In this document: piece by piece, positions 1 through 5,306 of the stretch | How the letters are laid out: the number at the start of each line of letters is the position of its first letter | Position numbering within the stretch: the first letter of the stretch is position 1 | NCBI GenBank assembly: GCA_947378615.1 | Contig: CANCKV010000283.1 | Location: 1 to 5,306 of the forward strand | Direction: 5' to 3' | Length of the DNA: 5,306 nucleotides | DNA from: Chitinophagaceae bacterium | GTDB taxonomy: Bacteria > Bacteroidota > Bacteroidia > Chitinophagales > Chitinophagaceae | The notes under the pieces: model-generated | What the model saw: only the letters and a program-made list of their open reading frames with translations | Database searches by the model: none | What the model was told of the DNA's origin: nothing | Made by a program: the position numbers and the translations under genes

Positions 1-40
1 GCTGATATTATTTGCATCGTGTAAAGATAAGGGATAAGAG

Positions 41-137
41 AAATATGAAATATGAATTATGCAATATGAGTTTTTAAAGTGACGGAGTGTTTAGAATGAA
101 GTTCTATTTAGACTGTTGCATAGATTCATATTTCATA
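41..137. repeat. Long imperfect inverted repeat made of heptamers, just after the stop of the surface-protein gene
   Basis: The left arm (44-64) pairs with the right arm (116-137) over 21 base pairs: 44-57 with 124-137 and 58-64 with 116-122, with one unpaired G at 123. The left side is four 7-nt units in tandem (41-47 aaatatg, 48-54 aaatatg, 55-61 aattatg, 62-68 caatatg). The right side carries three in inverse orientation (116-122 ttgcata, 124-130 attcata, 131-137 tttcata). The roughly 50-nt loop contains a smaller stem, tagaa (92-96) with ttcta (102-106), extended by taaa (75-78) with ttta (107-110). The right arm ends two bases before the stop codon of the minus-strand gene at 139, so the folded RNA would form at the 3' end of that mRNA. 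It could be a terminator or 3'-end stabiliser, or a dispersed intergenic repeat. The arms are seen directly; the role is inferred. Confidence 0.7.
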
Positions 138-138
138 A

Positions 139-2826
139 CTATCTAATAAGCACCACCGTTCCTTTTCGGCTAATTACATTTTTCAAATAGTCAATACCCT
201 GAGCCATATAAACATACGTTCCACTATTTTGAATGACACCATCCCATGTGCCATCCCATCCCTCATTTGGTTTGGATGTGCTATAAACCAATTGTCCCCA
301 ACGATTAAATACTTTGAAATACTCAAAATGAGCAATGCCAACAGGAGTAGGAATGAGTATTTTATTGGGATAACTTCCATTCGGCAAAAATGCAGAAGGG
401 ACAAAAATATCTGGTTTAGTCGAAAAAAATCTGATATATACTTTGCCTGTTCCAATACATTGATGGTCTATCGTTTTTGCCGTAATTCTGATGGTATCAA
501 AAACTGCTGATGTTGCATTTGCAATTGGATTCTGAATAGTAGGATTAATGAATAGGGATGTTGGCGTCCAATTGTATGTTACAGGATACTTGAAAGACGT
601 ATCAGTTATCGTTGCATATAATTGTAAAGGTTCCGACACAACAACAGCTGTATCATTTCCTGCACTTAGAGAAAATTCAGGAATTACATTTATTACAACG
701 CTATCAGAAACTGATTTGGGACAATAAAGTGTATCCTTTACAGTCAATGTATAGGTAGTATTAGTAGTGGGTTTTGCTATTTGAGAAAGTAATTGATTGT
801 CAACCAATCCATCAACGGGCGACCAAATTGCAGTGGCGCCTACTTTTGATGCTTTCAGTTTTAGAGAATCTCCATAGCAAATAGTAGTCTCTTTAATTGG
901 AGACAATATTTTTACCTTCGGATAAGGAGAAGCATACACTTTTACAGAGTCTTTTGCAGGGCAGTGTCCAAGATTTGCTGTAACAAAATAGGTTGTGACA
1001 GTATCAATAGGAGATGCCTTCGGATTTTTCAGGGTGTCATAGTCGAGGGTACTTCTTTTACTAGATTCTTTCCATTTATAGCTAAGGGCATGACTTATAG
1101 GATTTAATTTGACACTATCAGTCAAACAAACATGCATAGTATCTGGACTAAAAGCAACTGTGATAAACTGTAATACATTCACCTTAATACTTGCCGAACC
1201 AACACAACCATTCTGATGAACGGTCAATGTATAGGAGGTTGTATCCTGAGGATAGACCCTCGGATTCAAAGATTGTGGGTTAATCATATTTGTTGTAGGA
1301 AACCAATCGTAGCTGAGTGCATTTGCATCAATCTTAGCAATCAGAGGGAGGGTATCATTACTACAAATTAGGGTATCTGGAAATGGCAGAATGATATTCG
1401 GTTTGTCATTGACTACGACCTGAATAGTATCGCTGCCCGAACATCCTACGCTACTGCCTACTTTAAGAATCACAGGAATCGTTTCTGCCTTGCCATATAA
1501 ATGAGAAGTTGAACTTGTAATAGCAGAGTTATTGGCAGAAGAAGGGTCTCCGAAGTCCCAAAGCCAACTATTTATTGCACCATATTTTGCAAAAGTAGCA
1601 TCTGTAAAAAGTATAGGTGATTGATAACAACTTCCATCCACTTTAAATTTAGGCGTAAATCCAGGATACACTTTTACTATAGCGGTTGTTGTATTGTTGC
1701 ATCCATCATTATTAGCAACATACAAACTCAATGAGTAATCACCTGCTTTTGTAAATGTATGCGTAACTATTGGGGTGGTACTGATATTATTTGTACTTAT
1801 GACATCCCCAAAATTCCAGATATATTTAGTAATGTTGGAAGCTGTAGAAAGATTTTGAAAGGATAAGGTAAGGCTATCACAATTCACATATACTTTTTGC
1901 AACTCTGCACTCAATAAACTACAATCATTAACGTCAATCTGTAATTCTTTTTTTACGGAATCTATCAAAACACCATTCCGCCATTCCTTTACATAAACAT
2001 CAATGATATATTCACCAAGTATTGAAGGCGCTTTCCCGGAAATCAAACCTGTAGTAGGGTCGATTGTCACACTGTTTCCCATAGGGAAATCACTCGAAAA
2101 AGGATGGGCATAAGTCACAGAAGGAAATGGAGGTGTTGTAACTTTTGCTCCATCTTGACCTGCACCAAAGCTATAGGAAAGTGAATCATGGTCGAGGGTA
2201 TCAATGGCTGCAAACTGATATTCAAAGTAACTGCCGAAACAAATAACTGCTGTATCCTTGAATAAAAACTTAGGACTACTATTGATATGATAATCGACAC
2301 CATTTATTGTTCCTGGAATTTCCGCTGTCATGGCAAGTCCTGTAGCACAAGAACTATAACAGGTTTGTGTCTTATTTTGACAATCAGAACATCCAGCGTC
2401 ATAAATATTTACAATACCTTCGACCCGATGACCTGATGATGTTACTCCAATAGTATAACCATTTGCATCGTCAGGTAAGGTGACTGTTTTGGTATAAGTA
2501 TCTATGAGGTAACATATAGTAGGAGGATTGCTCAAACAAGGACTATATGTTTTTTTAGTAACTCCAACTTCATTATTCTCTTGACCAATACTGTAATTGG
2601 CAACACGACTGAATGTTTTTGAATCATAAATACTTAAAGTGATGTCCCTCGGTCCTGTTGTAGTACAGCTAAAAAAATAAGTGATGGTAATTTTATAAAT
2701 TGAGGTATTAGCAGATGCTCCAGGTCCTTTATATTCATATAAAATCCATCCTCCCTTTTCATGTTTTGCCCACGAGTTAAAAGAAATAAAAATTAAGAAG
2801 GTAATCAGAAACAAAGTTCTCTTCAT
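139..2826 (-). CDS. Large secreted PKD/Ig-repeat surface protein with T9SS type B (gliding-motility-associated) C-terminal domain
   Basis: This gene encodes 895 aa if translation starts at the ATG at 2826. An in-frame TTG at 2838 adds four residues, but the ATG puts Met directly before a classic signal peptide (MKRTLFLITFLIFISFNSWA, residues 1-20, cleavage before Lys21). The N-terminal domain (about 24-300) starts HEKGGWILYEY, an opening I associate with Bacteroidota surface proteins, and includes a cadherin/Ig-like IDPTTGLISGKAP stretch near 255-267. Two PKD domains follow, with WNFGD at 337-341 and WDFGD at 423-427. Four Ig-like repeats of the Y/I-W...TYTLTV type fill about 480-800. The last 90 residues form the CHU_C/type B sorting domain (FNRWG 840-844, GWDGTWDG 856-863, ending GTVVLIR), which in this family directs export by the T9SS and surface display or release. 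No catalytic domain is visible, so adhesion, matrix or gliding-related roles are inferred. The typical calcium-like NGDGxND loop is degenerate (NGSYPNKI). No Shine-Dalgarno sequence precedes the gene. Confidence 0.9.
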   Translation of the reverse strand: MKRTLFLITFLIFISFNSWAKHEKGGWILYEYKGPGASANTSIYKITITYFFSCTTTGPRDITLSIYDSKTFSRVANYSIGQENNEVGVTKKTYSPCLSNPPTICYLIDTYTKTVTLPDDANGYTIGVTSSGHRVEGIVNIYDAGCSDCQNKTQTCYSSCATGLAMTAEIPGTINGVDYHINSSPKFLFKDTAVICFGSYFEYQFAAIDTLDHDSLSYSFGAGQDGAKVTTPPFPSVTYAHPFSSDFPMGNSVTIDPTTGLISGKAPSILGEYIIDVYVKEWRNGVLIDSVKKELQIDVNDCSLLSAELQKVYVNCDSLTLSFQNLSTASNITKYIWNFGDVISTNNISTTPIVTHTFTKAGDYSLSLYVANNDGCNNTTTAIVKVYPGFTPKFKVDGSCYQSPILFTDATFAKYGAINSWLWDFGDPSSANNSAITSSTSHLYGKAETIPVILKVGSSVGCSGSDTIQVVVNDKPNIILPFPDTLICSNDTLPLIAKIDANALSYDWFPTTNMINPQSLNPRVYPQDTTSYTLTVHQNGCVGSASIKVNVLQFITVAFSPDTMHVCLTDSVKLNPISHALSYKWKESSKRSTLDYDTLKNPKASPIDTVTTYFVTANLGHCPAKDSVKVYASPYPKVKILSPIKETTICYGDSLKLKASKVGATAIWSPVDGLVDNQLLSQIAKPTTNTTYTLTVKDTLYCPKSVSDSVVINVIPEFSLSAGNDTAVVVSEPLQLYATITDTSFKYPVTYNWTPTSLFINPTIQNPIANATSAVFDTIRITAKTIDHQCIGTGKVYIRFFSTKPDIFVPSAFLPNGSYPNKILIPTPVGIAHFEYFKVFNRWGQLVYSTSKPNEGWDGTWDGVIQNSGTYVYMAQGIDYLKNVISRKGTVVLIR

Positions 2827-3180
2827 GATAAAATACAACGTAAGTAATATTGTAATGATAGCTAAATATGTTCGAATGCTGTATGAAGGGTTCCGATTTA
2901 TCGGTATATTAAGAGAACTTTAGGATGAAATCAAATTATTATAGCTTGTAGAAAAGAAGAAAGGAGTCGAATGATTTATTTCAAAGCGAAGACAATAAGA
3001 TGCAAAAAAATAAAATAAGAATCTTGAATTTGGGTAATTCACTGGTATTTTTACTACAAGAGTCAAAATGCTTTGTACAATAAAACAAAAGGATTAGAAT
3101 ATATTCCAGATACTTACCGATGAGTATTAAAAAAAATCTTGTGTTCCTTATTTTTCTGAGTTATCCTAGTAGTAAAACGC
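2827..3180. other. 354-bp AT-rich gap between the ParA-like gene and the surface-protein gene
   Basis: This gap must hold the 3' end of the ParA-like mRNA and the promoter and leader of the surface-protein gene. The minus strand has no ATG in it, so no small gene is missed there on that strand. It contains an A8 run at 3129-3136 (T8 on the transcribed strand, without a convincing stem before it), an imperfect stem atactta/tgagtat (3110-3116 with 3121-3127), an 8-bp palindrome ttgtacaa (3073-3080) and the palindrome at 2893-2904. I found no good Bacteroidota promoter pair; the nearest -7 match is ATAATTTG on the minus strand at 2932-2939, with no TTG at the right distance upstream. Confidence 0.6.
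2893..2904. promoter_or_regulatory. Palindrome CCGAT-TT-ATCGG upstream of the surface-protein gene
   Basis: Two perfect 5-bp arms (2893-2897 and 2900-2904) are separated by two bases, 66 bp upstream of the chosen ATG at 2826. It is one of the few GC-containing symmetric elements in an AT-rich leader. It could be a repressor or activator site, or a small hairpin in the 5' untranslated RNA. The symmetry is seen directly; the regulatory role is a guess, because no second copy is visible in this window. Confidence 0.2.
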
Positions 3181-3948
3181 CTATGCTTTCCCCTTTTTTG
3201 TCTTTGATAGAAAGCATTTTTCTTTTATTTCTTTCCATAAACTCCTATAACATTTTGCTGCAAAACTTCCCTTAGCAAAAGTCTCGATAGGAGATTCGTT
3301 CACACCCATTTTCTCTACATCACTTAAATAAGGAATGAGGCTTTTCAAAAAGAAATCATCTTGATTAAAATAGTTGATTGTTTCTTGATGAAGATTTTTT
3401 CGTTTATCCACCATATTGAAGAAGCAAATCAATTTTTCCTTATCAAATTCGTGTTCTTCAAAATATGTTTCAACAGTTTCATACGAACGGATTGACAGGG
3501 TAGTCGGAATATTTGGCATCAAAACCCAATCTGCCGCATTAAAAATGTTATCATGCAATAAGGAAATGCCGGGAGGAGAATCAATAATGATTAAATCATA
3601 GTCTTTTTTTAAAGAACTAATTAATTGACCCAGTCTTTTTTTACTTTGTTTTCCTTCACTTAGTAATACATCTGCTTGACGTGCAGAGATATCGGCAGGA
3701 ATGACCCATAAATTAGTATAGATTGAATGCTGTACAGTAGATATTAAGTCAATATCACTTTTCAATACCTTTTTTGATTCATTTTTTAGCGTTGTACTTA
3801 CGCCTAAATAGAAAGAAGAAGACCCTTGTGGATCCAAATCCCAAACCAAAGTTTTGTATCCTTCTTGTGCAGCCAAATAAGAAAGGTTGATTGCGGAAGT
3901 AGTTTTTCCAACACCACCTTTAAGATTATAGAAAGCAATTGTTGTCAT
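3181..3948 (-). CDS. ParA/Soj/MinD-superfamily ATPase, orphan (no ParB)
   Basis: This is a 255-aa deviant Walker ATPase. The P-loop KGGVGKTT is at residues 10-17, with signature Lys10 and catalytic Lys15. The Walker A' segment DLDPQGSSSF starts at Asp37, and Walker B is LIIID ending at Asp123, followed by SPPG. The C-terminal half has the ParA-type segments PTTLSIRS (about 148-155) and FNMVDKRKNLH. The length matches small ParA proteins (type Ib or chromosomal Soj-like) with no N-terminal helix-turn-helix, so autoregulation by direct operator binding is unlikely. Such ATPases dimerise with ATP, bind DNA or membrane non-specifically and position plasmids, chromosome origins or protein clusters with a partner that stimulates hydrolysis. 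No parB or parS site is visible; the neighbours are an unrecognised 228-aa protein upstream and a secreted surface protein downstream. A role in placing a non-plasmid cargo is therefore possible but unproven. The ATG at 3948 starts exactly at the family's usual M-x-x-I-A-F-x-N-x-K-G-G opening. There is no Shine-Dalgarno sequence. Confidence 0.93.
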   Translation of the reverse strand: MTTIAFYNLKGGVGKTTSAINLSYLAAQEGYKTLVWDLDPQGSSSFYLGVSTTLKNESKKVLKSDIDLISTVQHSIYTNLWVIPADISARQADVLLSEGKQSKKRLGQLISSLKKDYDLIIIDSPPGISLLHDNIFNAADWVLMPNIPTTLSIRSYETVETYFEEHEFDKEKLICFFNMVDKRKNLHQETINYFNQDDFFLKSLIPYLSDVEKMGVNESPIETFAKGSFAAKCYRSLWKEIKEKCFLSKTKKGKA

Positions 3949-4018
3949 AAAAATAAAAGTACGATAATTATCTGTTTAAATTTATTTAAAAATATAAATT
4001 CTGGGATAAAGTGTGAAT

Positions 4019-4050
4019 AAAAGTTAGTAATCAGGAAGTTCTGCTACAAT
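4019..4050 (-). promoter_or_regulatory. Candidate Bacteroidota sigma promoter for the ParA-like gene
   Basis: On the minus strand, ATTG (complement of 4047-4050) is followed after 20 bases by TAACTTTT (complement of 4019-4026). The consensus for the Bacteroidota primary sigma factor is TTG/TTTG, a spacer of roughly 17-23, then TAnnTTTG, so this matches the TTG and seven of the eight -7 consensus positions counted with the two free ones; the last G is T. Transcription would start near 4013, leaving a 5' untranslated region of about 65 nt. The match is by eye in AT-rich DNA, where chance hits are common. Confidence 0.35.
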
Positions 4051-4219
4051 AAAGACAAAGTTTTTCACAAAGAATGGACAAGGTTTTATAGGGACTCAGG
4101 GTAAAAGAAAGTCAGCAAAGGGTCACTTTTTTAAGCTGCAAATTCCTCTACTGACTTCTCCGATGTCGAAAAATCGTGAAGACGATGAAAAAACTGTAAC
4201 GAAGGGGCAATTCATTTAG
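4031..4219 (+). other. GC-richer island with an open, startless 63-codon frame: possible gene remnant, dispersed repeat or structured RNA
   Basis: The block has about 38% GC by hand count, against 17% and 26% in its flanks, so it resembles the genes more than the spacer. In the plus frame starting at 4031 there is no stop until TAG at 4217-4219: 62 sense codons preceded by TAG-TAA at 4025-4030. The reading contains KTKFFTKNGQGFIG and SKNREDDEKTV, rich in charged residues. The only ATG in that frame is at 4163, giving just 18 aa, so an intact gene is unlikely. On the opposite strand a 30-codon ATG frame runs from 4215 to 4123, starting MNCPFVTVFSSSS. A 7-bp stem AAGTCAG (4109-4115) with CTGACTT (4151-4157) encloses a 35-nt loop. 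I do not recognise the element. Confidence 0.35.
4168..4186 (-). terminator. Weak terminator-like hairpin, ATCGT-CTTC-ACGAT then T tract
   Basis: Read on the minus strand, the arm ATCGT (4182-4186) pairs with ACGAT (4173-4177) across a CTTC loop and is followed directly by TTTT (4169-4172). The position, about 170 bp downstream of the stop of the 228-aa gene and before the ParA promoter candidate, suits a terminator for the upstream unit. The stem has only five pairs, two of them G-C, so it would be weak and may be chance. Confidence 0.25.
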
Positions 4220-4326
4220 TGTTATATGCTGGAAATAGATACTCAATTTATGACTCACACCAAAAGGGCTAATTCCTAATAAGATAATTTATAGAATTTA
4301 CGTTCATTAGATAGTGATATATTTGA

Positions 4327-4342
4327 ATTAGTTGTTACTAAT
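4327..4342 (-). terminator. Hairpin just after the 228-aa gene (possible 3'-end structure)
   Basis: ATTAGT (4327-4332) and ACTAAT (4337-4342) form a perfect 6-bp stem with a 4-nt loop, 13 bp beyond the stop codon of the minus-strand gene. No run of T follows on the minus strand (the next bases are TCAAAT), so it is not a standard intrinsic terminator. It could mark or protect the mRNA end. The stem has a single G-C pair and is weak. Confidence 0.22.
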
Positions 4343-4355
4343 CAGTATATCAAGT

Positions 4356-5042
4356 TTACCAAGGTACTTTGGTCACGATGATGATACTATAAGGGCCTTC
4401 GCCTCCTGCCTCGTTTACATAACAACAAGCCATAGTGATGGTTTCGCCTGCACTTTCTGTGGTTAAATTCAAGACAATGGGAACTCTGCTATAATCTTGA
4501 AAGCTAGTAAACTTTGCAGGGTCAGGTGGAGCATTATCTCCTATAAAATATCTTATACGCATGATTGCTACTTTATCGGGTTTTGCAATCATTCCAGATT
4601 CATTTTTCACACTACAATCAAAACCATGATTTTCATTTGGTTTTGCAATAAAATAAGGGTGTTGTAATGGCAATCCCTGATGACTTGTGCGAGTTGTGGA
4701 GTGGGGTTTCAATCCACAACTTGTTATGATTTCGGCATTACAGGGTGGCATATTTTTGTATAGCCACTTTTGAACAAGAATTCGAAGAAAATCTGTCAAA
4801 ATCAGCTTTGCTGTATTTTTAGCTACCCTATTTGTAGGCGTCGTATTACTCTTGATTTTTGTAATGGCATAAATCTTATTCCATCTTTTTAAAAATGTCA
4901 GATATTTGGTCAGCACTGAATCGGGTATTCCCAAGTCAGGAGGAATAACACCGTCAACTCCCGTTAATATAGCATACATCAGATTGACAAGGATATCAAA
5001 GAGGTAATCACTCAAATGAAACTGGTCTTTCGTCCTTTTCAT
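4356..5042 (-). CDS. Conserved-looking hypothetical protein, helical N-terminal half and Fn3-like C-terminal half
   Basis: This gene encodes 228 aa, with no signal peptide or clear membrane segment, so the protein is probably cytoplasmic. Residues 1-100 read as helical and are Lys-rich (MKRTKDQFHLSDYLFDIL...). Residues 101-127 form a linker with the pattern CGLKPHSTTRTSHQGLP, and 128-228 read as a beta-rich domain. That domain contains FDCSVKNESG (141-150), AKPDKVAIMRIRYFIG (153-168), PPDPAKF and ITMACCYVNEAGGEGPYS (202-219). The last segment resembles the closing strands of fibronectin type III-like domains (usually ...WVN..GE.GPWS; here Tyr replaces Trp). From memory, a bacterial family of about 220-aa uncharacterised proteins has this layout: LGL/P motif, KPxGV, NxxGExGPWS. 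I cannot confirm this by search and know of no function. The start ATG at 5042 is followed by a polar, lysine-containing N-terminus; no Shine-Dalgarno sequence is evident. The gene lies 70 bp downstream of a partial gene on the same strand with no clear promoter between, so an operon is plausible. Confidence 0.8.
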   Translation of the reverse strand: MKRTKDQFHLSDYLFDILVNLMYAILTGVDGVIPPDLGIPDSVLTKYLTFLKRWNKIYAITKIKSNTTPTNRVAKNTAKLILTDFLRILVQKWLYKNMPPCNAEIITSCGLKPHSTTRTSHQGLPLQHPYFIAKPNENHGFDCSVKNESGMIAKPDKVAIMRIRYFIGDNAPPDPAKFTSFQDYSRVPIVLNLTTESAGETITMACCYVNEAGGEGPYSIIIVTKVPW

Positions 5043-5112
5043 GTCTTTTTATTTGTTCCCCACCAATCATTGTAAGTAGTAAGGATATGATTTAATAGTT
5101 AGTTTTATTAGT

Positions 5113-5306
5113 TTATCTAACTCCTTTTTCAGTAATTAACTGAATCAATTTATTTAATCCCTCCCTAAAATTGTACTGCTCTAATACAAATGTCCTTGCT
5201 ACTGCAGTTATTGTTGTTATTGGAAGGGACTTTTTTGAATTCAAATTATTGAAATGTAGTGCCACACCGTAGTTTTGGGTGTCCACACCAAATAGGGATG
5301 TGAGCA
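5113..5306 (-). CDS. 3' end of an unrecognised gene (63 C-terminal residues), cut by the window edge
   Basis: On the minus strand one frame is open from the right edge (first whole codon 5302-5304) to TAA at 5113-5115, giving 63 residues. It begins LTSLFGVDTQNYGVAL, passes through LPITTITAVARTFVLEQ and ends in an amphipathic helix-like tail, GLNKLIQLITEKGVR. The amino-acid mix (hydrophobic alternation, balanced charges, no low complexity) and its position on the same strand as the other genes make it credible as coding. The N-terminal part lies outside the window, so the start, length and family are unknown; I do not recognise the tail. A near-repeat FGVD/YGVA is encoded by ggtgtgg twice, 21 bp apart. 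The 70-bp gap to the next gene (5043-5112) has no strong terminator, so co-transcription with the 228-aa gene is likely. Confidence 0.65.
   Translation of the reverse strand, partial: LTSLFGVDTQNYGVALHFNNLNSKKSLPITTITAVARTFVLEQYNFREGLNKLIQLITEKGVR

Larger units (their letters stand above)
3949..4355. other. 407-bp gap between the 228-aa gene and the ParA-like gene
   Basis: This gap separates two minus-strand genes. From left to right it has a very AT-rich stretch (3949-4030, about 17% GC by hand count) with TTTAAA-TTTA-TTTAAA at 3975-3990; a promoter-like pair at 4019-4050; a more GC-rich island at 4031-4219 (about 38%); and an AT-rich stretch (4220-4355, about 26%) with a hairpin next to the stop codon of the 228-aa gene. 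Two weak terminator-like hairpins and a promoter candidate suggest that the ParA-like gene is transcribed separately. Confidence 0.6.

Noticed and set aside
183..455. 90-codon minus-strand ORF in another frame
   Set aside because: Shadow of the surface-protein gene; its hydrophobic runs come from reading that gene out of frame.
229..510. 93-codon plus-strand ORF
   Set aside because: Lies wholly inside the surface-protein gene on the opposite strand; that gene has full domain support here (CHU_C domain), and the antisense translation has no recognisable pattern.
2115..2303. 62-codon minus-strand ORF
   Set aside because: Out-of-frame overlap with the surface-protein gene, with no independent signals.
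2855..2923. 22-codon plus-strand ATG ORF (MIAKYVRMLYEGFRFIG...)
   Set aside because: Too short to support, no ribosome-binding or promoter evidence; stop-free runs of this size are expected by chance.
2932..2939. ATAATTTG on the minus strand as a -7 element for the surface-protein gene
   Set aside because: The TA is shifted by one base relative to TAnnTTTG and there is no TTG 17-23 bases upstream.
3129..3136. T8 tract (minus strand) as intrinsic terminator of the ParA-like gene
   Set aside because: No convincing stem precedes it on the minus strand; the nearby imperfect stem (3110-3127) comes after the tract in the direction of transcription.
3416..3601. 61-codon plus-strand ORF
   Set aside because: Antisense to the ParA-like gene, covering its Walker B region; a shadow.
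3975..3990. TTTAAA-TTTA-TTTAAA as a ParA operator
   Set aside because: Symmetric but made only of A and T in a 17% GC stretch, so chance is likely; the ParA here lacks an N-terminal DNA-binding domain.
3826..4020. 64-codon plus-strand ORF
   Set aside because: Antisense to the conserved P-loop end of the ParA-like gene and running into very AT-rich spacer; no coding character.
5098..5121. GTTAG/CTAAC hairpin between the partial gene and the 228-aa gene
   Set aside because: Five pairs around a 14-nt AT loop, overlapping the stop codon and without a T tract; too weak to call a terminator.

Overview
The window looks like chromosomal DNA of a Bacteroidota bacterium, probably from the Cytophagales/Chitinophagales/Sphingobacteriales side. 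The evidence is AT-rich DNA, genes without Shine-Dalgarno sequences, a very large secreted PKD/Ig-repeat protein ending in the gliding-motility-associated type B sorting domain of the type IX secretion system (T9SS), and a promoter candidate of the Bacteroidota TTG / TAnnTTT type. No rRNA, tRNA, CRISPR array or intact insertion sequence is visible.

All four recognisable coding regions lie on the minus strand, so transcription runs from right to left. In that order they are: (1) the last 63 codons of an unrecognised gene entering at the right edge (5113-5306); (2) a 228-aa cytoplasmic protein with a helical N-terminal half and an Fn3-like C-terminal half (4356-5042), 70 bp downstream and plausibly co-transcribed; (3) after a 407-bp gap, an orphan ParA/Soj-type ATPase of 255 aa (3181-3948) with no ParB beside it; (4) after a 354-bp gap, an 895-aa secreted multidomain surface protein (139-2826). 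The two long gaps suggest that the ParA gene and the surface-protein gene are separate transcription units.

The gaps are not empty. Directly after the surface-protein stop codon (41-137) is a long inverted repeat built from 7-nt units resembling AAATATG, probably a terminator or a dispersed repeat. Between the 228-aa gene and the ParA gene is an island (4031-4219) of about 38% GC inside flanks of about 17% and 26%. It has an open but startless 63-codon plus-strand frame and an internal stem, and could be a gene remnant, a dispersed repeat or a structured RNA. A candidate ParA promoter lies at its left edge.

No complete defence or mobile system can be demonstrated. A shared function of the ParA-like ATPase, the Fn3-like protein and the surface protein is only a hypothesis. 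The least explained parts are the heptamer inverted repeat, the 4031-4219 island and the pairing of an orphan ParA with the 228-aa protein.
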